Origin: an uncultured Bacteroidales bacterium
GTDB taxonomy: Bacteria > Bacteroidota > Bacteroidia > Bacteroidales > Paludibacteraceae
DNA: 32,816 nt
Direction of reading: 5' to 3'
Assembly: GCA_946619625.1 (NCBI GenBank)
Contig: CAMOMF010000117.1
Span: 1 to 32,816 of the forward strand
Each line of letters begins with the position of its first letter. Positions within the stretch are counted from its first letter, which is position 1. Shown one piece after another: positions 7,951 to 15,626 of this stretch. Made by a program: the position numbers and the translations under genes. The notes under the pieces were generated by a model that was not told where the DNA came from, did no database searches, and worked only from the letters and a program-made list of their open reading frames with translations.

Positions 7951-10161
7951 TTAGCGAACAACCGCGCCAGTAGCGTCGTAAACAACACCGTTCTTGCGGA
8001 TGAAGAGTTGCCCGTTTTGGATGAACTTAACAGCAGTTTCGTTGCCCTCAATGCCCTCGATGTTGGTGGCGTTTGCAATGATGCGGAGAACGGGAGCAGG
8101 ACTCGGGTTCTTAACCAAGCTGATGTACGCTTTGTATTGAGCCACGTCAGCGGTAGCTTCCTCTGCTAACAAGTGGAACTCGTTATCCATGAGAATAAAA
8201 TAGTCATTGTCTCCGTTAACAGCGAGATGAGCCGCCTCTGCCGCCAAATTGCCTACGAAGTTGTTGACAACAACCGGATCGTTTACTTTGCCGCCAACCA
8301 AGTCGAATTCGTAACTGCCATCAGCCGCTGCCTTCACCAAGTATGCCTTACCGGCACCAATTGCGCTTTCGCTCTGCAGTGAAACATATCCGCCAGCGAT
8401 GGAAGCGATGGAGTAAGCCTCGACACCTGTGGGCAGTTCCATAGTAGCATACGGCAGACAGAGGGTGCTCCAGTTGGCACTGAGAGTAGCGTTGTGATTA
8501 TTCGGCTTCACATACAATTTGCCATAATACCAACCATTGTTGAGTTCGGGATGATCTTCACCGGCAGGCTTGAAGTAGATGGTTTTAGTACCGGCGTGGT
8601 CAGCCTCGATAGCGTAATTTCCAGCAGGAGAAGCAGGATACCAAGAAGCGATAGCATTGTCCACGATAGAAACAACCTTGAACTCGTCACCAACAGTAAG
8701 CGTAAAGTCGATATACCATTCTGCATCATTCTCAGGATTTTGGGTAAGCTTACGCTCAGCTGTCAAGTCAGCAACTGTCCAACTCTCCTCACCGCCAAAG
8801 TTGCCTACGAGGTAGTAGCCGTCAGCGAGCGGAGCCGCAGGAGCCACATATGCAGACCAAGTACCTGCATCCCAAGCGGTGATAGTAAAGAGGTTGTTAG
8901 CACTTCCATCAATAAGTGTCAGGTTGCCTGTTTGGTTCCATTTACTTCCCCAATTTGGAGTAACTGCTGAAGCATCCAGGCGGACAAAAATCAAGTGAGA
9001 ATACCCTGCAGGAACGGTGCCGGTATAAATATTTGTTTCATTTTCTGCCAATGCTAAGAAGTCGGACCATTGTTCAGGTTTGCCCGGTTCATAGGCATAT
9101 ATAGCATATTTCGCGCCGTCTGCATTCCACATACCAGGAGCGAGGTAAACAGTAGTTGCGGTGCTGGGAACAGCCGGGAACCAACGCGGGTCACCGAGAT
9201 TGTCACCGTCGGTAGCAGCGCCAAGAGCAGGAGATCCTTCAGTAAGAGTAAAGTCACCATTTGCAGCGTCGGCGAAGAGAGGGTCTTGATCTGCAATAGG
9301 AGCTGTTAATGTTATATCATCTGTTCTGTGATTTGGTGTATTAAATACCAAGCAATTAGAAACAGAACCACCATAGAGTTGAGTAGCTCTTGCTGCATAG
9401 CGACCATCGGGGAGAGTCTCCGGATTTACAAAAATACAATTCGTAATTGTATTGTTGGTAGATTTACGAGAATCTATAACGCCATACGTATTATTACTTG
9501 GTTTCGTAATATTGTAGAAGGTACAATGATCAATCCTTGTTTCAATATCCGAAGTAACACTGTTACCAACATTTTCAACTTCAATGCAGCCATAGTCGGG
9601 TATTGCAAAATTAGCAAAAGTAGAATTCGTGACAATTAACTGGTCGCAAGTATTTGGAGCACTCGCTGCTTTATGGCAACGAATTGCATTATTATTGCCA
9701 TTGTGGAAATAGCAATTGTTAATTTTAATGGAATTAATATGTTTTCCAGACTCTACGCGAATGAAAATATTATTATTATTGCATAATTCACATCCTTCCA
9801 ACTCCAAACTATTTTCGGAATTATCATAAACTCTGAAAAAATAACTATAGTTACCTTGGGAAGTGCCATCAAACTTAACACCTATTATTTTAACATTAGC
9901 AGAATTTTGAATCTTAATATACGTATATACATTCACAACAGGATGAGCACCATCAGCGGCCTTTACTTCCAAACTTTTGTTAAAGTCGATGTAATTGCCA
10001 GACTCATTATAAGTACCATCAGCAAGAACTAAAACATCTCCTGCAGAAGCGGCTGAGATGGCAGCTTGAAGAGTAGCTGTTCCAGGACTTACACTTACCG
10101 TTGCAGCATTAGCTGCGAATGCTACCAGCATTGCAGCAATAAAAGTAAAGATTTTTTTCAT
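7951..10161 (-). CDS. secreted parallel beta-helix protein with carbohydrate-binding-like modules and a T9SS-like tail
   Basis: A 736-residue exported protein. The signal peptide ends near ANA-A at about residue 19. Residues about 22-325 form a right-handed parallel beta-helix of the pectate-lyase/chondroitinase-B fold class (TLQAAISAASAGDVLVLADG, then repeats like INNCYFHNGNNNAIRC), closing with FTLTEGSPALG. Residues about 330-430 look like a CBM25/26-type starch-binding module (YLAPGMWNADGAKYAIYAYE). Residues about 440-545 resemble SusE/F-type modules (GDEFKVVS, SWYPASPAG). A further beta domain follows (NWSTLCLPYATMELPTGVEA). The last 30 residues (KFIQNGQLFIRKNGVVYDA) match the tail of three other proteins here. 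I see no clear lyase catalytic set, so binding is as likely as catalysis. Confidence 0.82.
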   Translation of the reverse strand: MKKIFTFIAAMLVAFAANAATVSVSPGTATLQAAISAASAGDVLVLADGTYNESGNYIDFNKSLEVKAADGAHPVVNVYTYIKIQNSANVKIIGVKFDGTSQGNYSYFFRVYDNSENSLELEGCELCNNNNIFIRVESGKHINSIKINNCYFHNGNNNAIRCHKAASAPNTCDQLIVTNSTFANFAIPDYGCIEVENVGNSVTSDIETRIDHCTFYNITKPSNNTYGVIDSRKSTNNTITNCIFVNPETLPDGRYAARATQLYGGSVSNCLVFNTPNHRTDDITLTAPIADQDPLFADAANGDFTLTEGSPALGAATDGDNLGDPRWFPAVPSTATTVYLAPGMWNADGAKYAIYAYEPGKPEQWSDFLALAENETNIYTGTVPAGYSHLIFVRLDASAVTPNWGSKWNQTGNLTLIDGSANNLFTITAWDAGTWSAYVAPAAPLADGYYLVGNFGGEESWTVADLTAERKLTQNPENDAEWYIDFTLTVGDEFKVVSIVDNAIASWYPASPAGNYAIEADHAGTKTIYFKPAGEDHPELNNGWYYGKLYVKPNNHNATLSANWSTLCLPYATMELPTGVEAYSIASIAGGYVSLQSESAIGAGKAYLVKAAADGSYEFDLVGGKVNDPVVVNNFVGNLAAEAAHLAVNGDNDYFILMDNEFHLLAEEATADVAQYKAYISLVKNPSPAPVLRIIANATNIEGIEGNETAVKFIQNGQLFIRKNGVVYDATGAVVR

Positions 10162-10216
10162 AATATTAAAAATTTTTTGTTCATAAATATTCTAAGTTTC
10201 TATTCTAATGAATAAG

Positions 10217-10289
10217 AGCCAACGTGCATTTAATAAAGCCAATGTGCTTTGAGGTACTGCGGGTGCAAAGTTACTGCTTTTCGAACAAA
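10217..10289 (-). promoter_or_regulatory. promoter and leader for the beta-helix/small-peptide unit
   Basis: TAACTTTG on the minus strand (10266-10273) matches the Bacteroidetes -7 box and shares the stretch GTGCAAAGTTACTGCTTTT with the promoters near 26700 and 27675. A well-spaced -33 TTTG is not obvious. The leader of about 100 nt has two 15-bp near-copies 20 bp apart, AGCCAACGTGCATTT (10217-10231) and AGCCAATGTGCTTTG (10237-10251). Confidence 0.6.
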
Positions 10290-10384
10290 AAAGGAACGAA
10301 ATAGATTATGTTCTTCAACATGTTTTCCGAACAAGCAGTATAAGTGCACCATTTTTAGCGTGTTACAGAAAGAGGTAGAGCCTC

Positions 10385-10477
10385 AAAGAGTGTTTCGAAA
10401 TGTTTCGTTTCCCGGAGGTCACAGGCGGAGCATAGGCGACCTTAGGCAGTCCTTAAGCAATCATAGGCGGACCTAAG
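10385..10477. promoter_or_regulatory. upstream block with the shared 13-bp box and CATAGGCG repeats
   Basis: AAAGAGTGTTTCG at 10385-10397 is identical to 7520-7532. Two CATAGGCG-led copies follow, CATAGGCGACCTTAGGC (10431-10447) and CATAGGCGGACCTAAG (10462-10477). No gene is visible between 10290 and 10500, so this stretch is probably regulatory. Confidence 0.45.
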
Positions 10478-10500
10478 AGATCATAGAGTTCTTAATCCAT

Positions 10501-10558
10501 GCGACTGCAACCCATACAGGTAAAATATCTTTTGGGGGATCGTATGGGTTGCAGCCGC
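10501..10558 (-). terminator. strong hairpin ending the seven-gene operon
   Basis: GCGACTGCAACCCATAC (10501-10517) pairs with GTATGGGTTGCAGCCGC (10542-10558): 16 of 17 positions pair, including a perfect 13-bp inner block, around a 24-nt loop. It lies 9 nt after the stop codon at 10568. There is no T-run after it on the minus strand, so it may act mainly as an mRNA 3'-end structure. Confidence 0.6.
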
Positions 10559-10567
10559 AGGAAGGGG

Positions 10568-13500
10568 TTACTCTACAATGACACCGAGGGCGTTGTAGGT
10601 TCTGCCGTCCTTACGGATGAAGAGTTGCCCGTTGCGGATGAACTTCTCTCCCTCACGGACAGTGGTTTTGGTGGAGAGGTTCTGCAGTCCGGACGGCAGT
10701 GAGTGTGGGGTGTTACGCTTGATCTGCATGGTGTTGAGGAGCGTAGCATTGCCGTTGGAGTCAGCCGTGTAGGAGTTGAGTTCGATGCAGTCACTCTTGA
10801 CGGTGAACTTGGTGAAGGACGGTGCTCCGGGTTGCCCGAACATGCCGGTGAAGAGGTCGAAGTAGTTGGTGACCTTGTGCTTGCTGTACTCGTCCTCCAT
10901 CTTCTGTCGGGTGTAAGGATAATACCGTTTGCGTCCGCAGGTAGCACCGATGAAATAGAGCGTTCCCTGGTCGGTTATGAACGTACCTCCCTCCTTGCCT
11001 GTCATGTTGGTGTTGGTGTTGACGGGTACAGTCTGCACATCGGAGAAGGCATTGGCGACCACGGTTCGGGTGTCGGGGTCAACGGGACCAATGACTTCGT
11101 AGCAGTGGTCGTGTCCCTGAATGGCGAGGTCGATTTCACACTCCTTGAAGATAGGTAGCATGAATTGGCGGAAGAGCGGTGTCTCGGAGTCCACGGAGTG
11201 TCCGGATCCGGAGAAGATATTCTTGTGCGCCAGAGTGACACGGTACTTGGTGTTGGGATGGAGTGCTATCTGCTCGCGGAACCAGTTCGCGACATCGTTG
11301 GTGAGGTAAGTTGAGGCGAGAGAGGACTCATTGTCACTGCTACCCTGTGCACGCCACCAGTCCTGTAACGAATAGACGAGGAAGAGGACGTCTCCATAGA
11401 CGAAGCTGTAGGTAATACCGTGGAACTGCGGTTTGGTGGAGGCAGCGGAATAGAATCCCCAGTCGGTGTTGAAGTGGTAGTCGTAGTTGAGGTTCTCGCT
11501 GTCGTCGTGGTTGCCATCGGTAGGTACGATAGGCATCTGCATGATGACCGGCCGGATAGACTCTTCGAACCAGCGTTCCCATTCCCATTCGCTGTTCTGT
11601 GCCGTGCCAGTCTCGACGAAGTCACCGGGGAAGAGGCAGAATCGTGCATCGGGAGCCGTTGCCGCAGCGGCGGTAGCACACCAGCGTGCGTTGTTGACGT
11701 ACTCGGCATCCTGGATATGACTGTCGGTCATGTAGAGGAAGGAGAACTCGCCCTGGTCGGTATCCTGCGTCTTGAACTGCGCAATGGGGCTCCAGTGCCC
11801 CTCGTACCCAACGCGCCAACTGTAGGTAGTGCCGGGCGTGAGGTTCTCCGCCAGTGCTTTGTGGCTGATGTAGCGGAACTTGGTGCGTGTAGGCAAAGCC
11901 GCTGCTTTGGCGATGCCGGAAGTGGAGACAGCGTAGTTCAGTTCGGGTGTCTGTGTAGGTGTAGCAGCGACAGTGAGTACGCCGTTGTTGGAGGCGAAGT
12001 CGGCAGCCGTAGCATTTGCCATGGGCAGCAACTGAACACTACCCTCGGTAATGCCGTCGTTGGGGAACCAACAGAACGCCATACGCGTGGGGGGGGGACC
12101 ATTGATGTTCGCCACCATGTTGTAGGGTTCCTCTTTGTTTACGAGGTTACCGATCGCCACAATCATGTCGGCTATCTTGGCGTTCAAAGTGGAGAGGTCG
12201 CTCTCGGGATTGAGGCTGTCGATACGAGCCGCCTCTTTGGCTATGAGGAAAGGAATATAAGAGGGAACGGTGAAGTCCTCTGCCTTGAACAACGTGTCGG
12301 CAATCAAAACCTCGGTTGGGTATTTCTTGGGCGGGATAGGGGTGATGATGACGATAGCGGTGTCGGTGAAATTGCCCTCCTGTGTAAAGACGTGGGCGGT
12401 GGTCTGTCCCACACTGACGCCGGTGACGGCACCATTGTGGATAGTAGCCACGGCTTCGTTGTCAATAGACCACGTGACGCGTTTGTTGTTGGCGTTGGCG
12501 GGTAGGATGAGTACTGAGAGCGTGCCGGACTGTTCCTGCACCACCCAGATTGTATCCTGAATGATATCCACTCCTGTTACGGATACAATGGCAGCGTTGG
12601 GGTCGAACTCGTACGCGCCAATGTCGGAAGCCGTTCCCTTGGGTCGTGCCACTCCGTTGATGTCCGTAGCGGGTGCATGCGTTGCATCAGCAAGGTTGAG
12701 GAGTGCTACAGAGGCATCGGTGAGAGAGAAGTCGGCATTCCGCATAGCGGCTATTTCGCCTGCATTGGTAGGGATACCGACGAAGTTGGTCGGGTTGCGG
12801 AAGTTGGGTCCTGCCGGGTCGGTGTTATTGGAGCTGAGTGTGAGGCTGATATATGCCGCACTATTGCCGAATCCCTGATCTGCTACATTGTGGGAGGAGG
12901 CAGTATTGGAAATATAGTTGACGGGATCAGCAAATCCATCCTGCGCCTGATTGCCCCAGAAGACGGAGTTATATACTTCGCTATCGGCATGGATTCCTGC
13001 GTACTGCAGACCATAGTTATTGCAGACGGTGCAGTTGATAACTGTTCCACCGGGGTTATAAATACCGCCGGAGGCAGGCCATCCGGAGATGGTGGTGGCA
13101 TTGTTGTGGATGACGCAGTTGCGAATTGTACCCGAGTCGTTCCGGATAGTGCCATACTTGCCCTGGCAGCCACGGATGACGCAGTTCTCGATGAGTCCGC
13201 CTTTGTTGCGGATAGCACCGCCGGAACTGGTGGCAGAACATAGTTCGATGAGACAGTTGCGAATAATAGGCTGCACTCCTGATGAGCCCATAGATACGTT
13301 GATACCACCGCCATTGGAACCTGAGCAGTTGAGAATATGGCAGTTGGTGATTGCCATGTTTCCGCGAAGGAAGACAGCGCCGCCTTCCTGAGAGTGGTTG
13401 GCGTTCTGGAGTGTGAGTCCGTCGATGACAATCAGCTGGTCAGGATCAGCGTCGTACTTAACTATAATCCATTTGCCTTGGTCGGTGCCATCGATGATTG

Positions 13501-13780
13501 TTTCGTACATCTCGATGTCGCGTTCCCCCGTAGTGGCGTTGTATCCGCCGAGAATAGTCTGTCCGCTACTTACGGAAAAGGCTTGGTAGTACGTACCTTC
13601 GGCGATGAAGATGGTGTCACCCGCAGGTACACCCCACACAGCGGTCTGGATGGTGGCGAAGGCGTTAGCCCATGATTTGCCGTCCAGACTGTCATCGCCG
13701 TCAGGCTTGACGTACTTGTTGCTTGCTGACGCGCACAGCGTGGCTGTACAGAGCGTCAAGAGGAGTAGAAATCGCTTCAT
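10568..13780 (-). CDS. secreted beta-helix + Ig-like + metallophosphoesterase protein with a T9SS-like tail
   Basis: A 1070-residue exported phosphoesterase. A signal peptide ends near ASA-S at about 20. A parallel beta-helix (KYVKPDGDDSLDGKSWANAF onward) runs to about 390, and a Big_2-type Ig-like domain spans about 397-480. A fibronectin-like purple-acid-phosphatase N-domain (SWRVGYEGHWSPIAQFKT) precedes the catalytic domain. Metal-ligand motifs are complete: D686-x-H688, GD720, GN757-H758-D, LAHKN, and GH890-D891-H892. The C-terminus ends in the shared tail KFIRNGQLFIRKDGRTYNAL. The natural substrate is not readable; phosphomonoester or phosphodiester groups on a glycan are inferred. A C9 run (12089-12097) encodes Pro-Pro-Pro where the paralogs have D-P-R or A-P-K. 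It starts 16 nt after the next upstream gene and is the last of three paralogs. Confidence 0.85.
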   Translation of the reverse strand: MKRFLLLLTLCTATLCASASNKYVKPDGDDSLDGKSWANAFATIQTAVWGVPAGDTIFIAEGTYYQAFSVSSGQTILGGYNATTGERDIEMYETIIDGTDQGKWIIVKYDADPDQLIVIDGLTLQNANHSQEGGAVFLRGNMAITNCHILNCSGSNGGGINVSMGSSGVQPIIRNCLIELCSATSSGGAIRNKGGLIENCVIRGCQGKYGTIRNDSGTIRNCVIHNNATTISGWPASGGIYNPGGTVINCTVCNNYGLQYAGIHADSEVYNSVFWGNQAQDGFADPVNYISNTASSHNVADQGFGNSAAYISLTLSSNNTDPAGPNFRNPTNFVGIPTNAGEIAAMRNADFSLTDASVALLNLADATHAPATDINGVARPKGTASDIGAYEFDPNAAIVSVTGVDIIQDTIWVVQEQSGTLSVLILPANANNKRVTWSIDNEAVATIHNGAVTGVSVGQTTAHVFTQEGNFTDTAIVIITPIPPKKYPTEVLIADTLFKAEDFTVPSYIPFLIAKEAARIDSLNPESDLSTLNAKIADMIVAIGNLVNKEEPYNMVANINGPPPTRMAFCWFPNDGITEGSVQLLPMANATAADFASNNGVLTVAATPTQTPELNYAVSTSGIAKAAALPTRTKFRYISHKALAENLTPGTTYSWRVGYEGHWSPIAQFKTQDTDQGEFSFLYMTDSHIQDAEYVNNARWCATAAAATAPDARFCLFPGDFVETGTAQNSEWEWERWFEESIRPVIMQMPIVPTDGNHDDSENLNYDYHFNTDWGFYSAASTKPQFHGITYSFVYGDVLFLVYSLQDWWRAQGSSDNESSLASTYLTNDVANWFREQIALHPNTKYRVTLAHKNIFSGSGHSVDSETPLFRQFMLPIFKECEIDLAIQGHDHCYEVIGPVDPDTRTVVANAFSDVQTVPVNTNTNMTGKEGGTFITDQGTLYFIGATCGRKRYYPYTRQKMEDEYSKHKVTNYFDLFTGMFGQPGAPSFTKFTVKSDCIELNSYTADSNGNATLLNTMQIKRNTPHSLPSGLQNLSTKTTVREGEKFIRNGQLFIRKDGRTYNALGVIVE

Positions 13781-13796
13781 ATAGACAATTTGTTAA

Positions 13797-15533
13797 TTAG
13801 TTGATGCCGGGTGCGGTGTGAGGACGAGTACGAACGACGCGCATGGTGTTGAAGAGTGAGACGTTGCCCTCGTCATCGTCGGCGGTGTAGGAGTTGAACT
13901 CAAGGCAGTCGTCCTTGACGGTGATTTTGGTGAACGAAGGTCGCTCGGGCTGTCCGAACATACCGGTGAAGAGGTCGAAATAGTTGGGTACGTCGTGCTT
14001 ACCGTTCTGGTAGTCGGACTCCATCCGCTCGCGACTATGTGGGTAGTATCGTTTTCTGCCGCAGGTTGCCCCAATGAAATACAGTGTACCGTCATCGGTA
14101 CAATAGGTACCTCCCTTGTATCCTGTGCGGTTCTTATTGTCATTGACGGGCACTTCTTCGCGGTCGAAAATCGCGGAGAGGATAGGGGTAAGGCTGTCGG
14201 GGTTGACTGGTCCGATGACCTCGTAAGTATGGTCATGCCCTTGTAGTGCGACGTCAATCTGGCATTCTTTCATGGTAGGCAACATACATGCCCGGAAGAG
14301 CGGTGGCTCCTCGTCGGTGGAGTGGTCGGAGCCGGAGAAGAGGTTGAAGTGTGCAAGGGAGAGTCGGTACTTGGTGTCGGGGTTCTCCGCCACCTTCATG
14401 CGGAACCACGGTCCGACGTGGTCGGTGAGGTAAGTGGAGGTTTTGTTCACGTAGTTGTAGTCTTCGCGCCAGAAGTCCTGCATGGAGAAGACGAGGAAGA
14501 GGGCGTCACCATAGACGAAATTATAGACTATACCTTCGAATTGCGGCTTGCGCGTGATGGTATAATTGAAGTCGTTGTCGGTGTTGAAGTGGTAGGTATA
14601 GTTGATATTGGGGCTGTCGTCGTGGTTTCCATCGGTGGGGACGACAGGCATCTGCTTGATGACGGGTTCGAGTGCCTCTTCGAACCATCGTTCCCATTCC
14701 CACTCGCTGTTGGCGACCGTACCATCCTCGACAAAGTCTCCGGGGAAGACGCAGAAGCGTGCCTCGGGAACGGTCTTGACTGCCGCGAGAGCACAACGTC
14801 GTGCATAGTGGATATACTCGGGGTTCATGATATGGCTGTCGCTCATGTAGATAAAAGAGTATTCGCCCTGATTGTTGTCCTCGGTACGGAAACGCGCGAT
14901 GGGACTCCAGTGCCCCTCGTATCCACAACGCCAACTATATTCGGTGCCGGGTGTGAGGTCAGTCGCCAACGCCTTGTGGCTGATGTATTTGTACTTGAGG
15001 TTTTTCGCCAAGCCAGAGAAAGCGACGATGTACTGACAGATGCCAGTGTAGCGTAATGCTTTGGTTTGGGTAGCCTTGGCCGCGACCGTCTTGACGTTGC
15101 CTGCAGCGAAGTCCGCCTCGGTAGCGTCCGCCTTAGCGATGAGTTGCACCTCCCCCTCGAAGATGCTGTCGTTGGTGAACCAACAGAATCCCATGGATGT
15201 CTTGGGGGCGCCGTTGATGGTAGCGACCATGCAGTAAGGCTCCTGCTTAGGAACCAGTTCCTTGATACGCTGCCTCATTGCCTCGAGGTTCTCCTCGGTA
15301 GGGTTGTTGGCACAGGCAAACTGCGCCAACTTGAACATCGTGTGGGATGGTACGGTATAGTCCGCTACGGTGTAGAGTGAGTCTGCGCGCTCCCACTCCG
15401 TGAGGGGTACATATACAGCGACGGTGTCGGAGTCATTGACCGGCGGCTCGATAGGCGGGACCGGCGGTTCGGGTTTGCATGCTGCCAAGGAGCCGCAAAC
15501 GAATATCAGTAACAGATGGTAGAAGTGCTTCAT
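13797..15533 (-). CDS. metallophosphoesterase lipoprotein
   Basis: A 578-residue lipoprotein phosphoesterase. The signal peptide ends in the lipobox LAAC (Cys19), followed by a Pro-rich linker (PEPPVPPIEPP). It has no beta-helix. A helical stretch (residues about 45-100) leads into the fibronectin-like N-domain (EYSWRCGYEGHWSPIARF) and the metallophosphoesterase domain. Ligand motifs are complete: D232-x-H234, GD266, GN303-H304-D, LAHFN, and GH433-D434-H435. SEWEWERWFEEALEPVIKQM and YFDLFTGMFGQP are near-identical in the two neighbouring paralogs. It lacks the T9SS-like tail, so it is probably membrane-anchored where the third paralog is released or surface-sorted. It sits between the other two, 16 nt and 93 nt away. 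Confidence 0.88.
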   Translation of the reverse strand: MKHFYHLLLIFVCGSLAACKPEPPVPPIEPPVNDSDTVAVYVPLTEWERADSLYTVADYTVPSHTMFKLAQFACANNPTEENLEAMRQRIKELVPKQEPYCMVATINGAPKTSMGFCWFTNDSIFEGEVQLIAKADATEADFAAGNVKTVAAKATQTKALRYTGICQYIVAFSGLAKNLKYKYISHKALATDLTPGTEYSWRCGYEGHWSPIARFRTEDNNQGEYSFIYMSDSHIMNPEYIHYARRCALAAVKTVPEARFCVFPGDFVEDGTVANSEWEWERWFEEALEPVIKQMPVVPTDGNHDDSPNINYTYHFNTDNDFNYTITRKPQFEGIVYNFVYGDALFLVFSMQDFWREDYNYVNKTSTYLTDHVGPWFRMKVAENPDTKYRLSLAHFNLFSGSDHSTDEEPPLFRACMLPTMKECQIDVALQGHDHTYEVIGPVNPDSLTPILSAIFDREEVPVNDNKNRTGYKGGTYCTDDGTLYFIGATCGRKRYYPHSRERMESDYQNGKHDVPNYFDLFTGMFGQPERPSFTKITVKDDCLEFNSYTADDDEGNVSLFNTMRVVRTRPHTAPGIN

Positions 15534-15626
15534 ATTTGTTTTATTTTTATTGTGTTTCTATTCCGTTTCTCACGGCTTTCTTTATCGTGTTGTTGTCGTG
15601 TCGTTGTCGTGTCTTGCAGCAACTTG

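Noticed and set aside
10501..10558. Integron-type attC site or phage attachment site
   Set aside because: The long hairpin sits right after a stop codon and fits a 3'-end structure. No integrase or cassette arrangement is visible.
11420..12505. Long plus-strand frame opposite the phosphoesterase gene
   Set aside because: It is antisense to a strongly supported gene. Its protein is a low-complexity Val/Gly/Arg-rich shadow with no signal, domain or start context.
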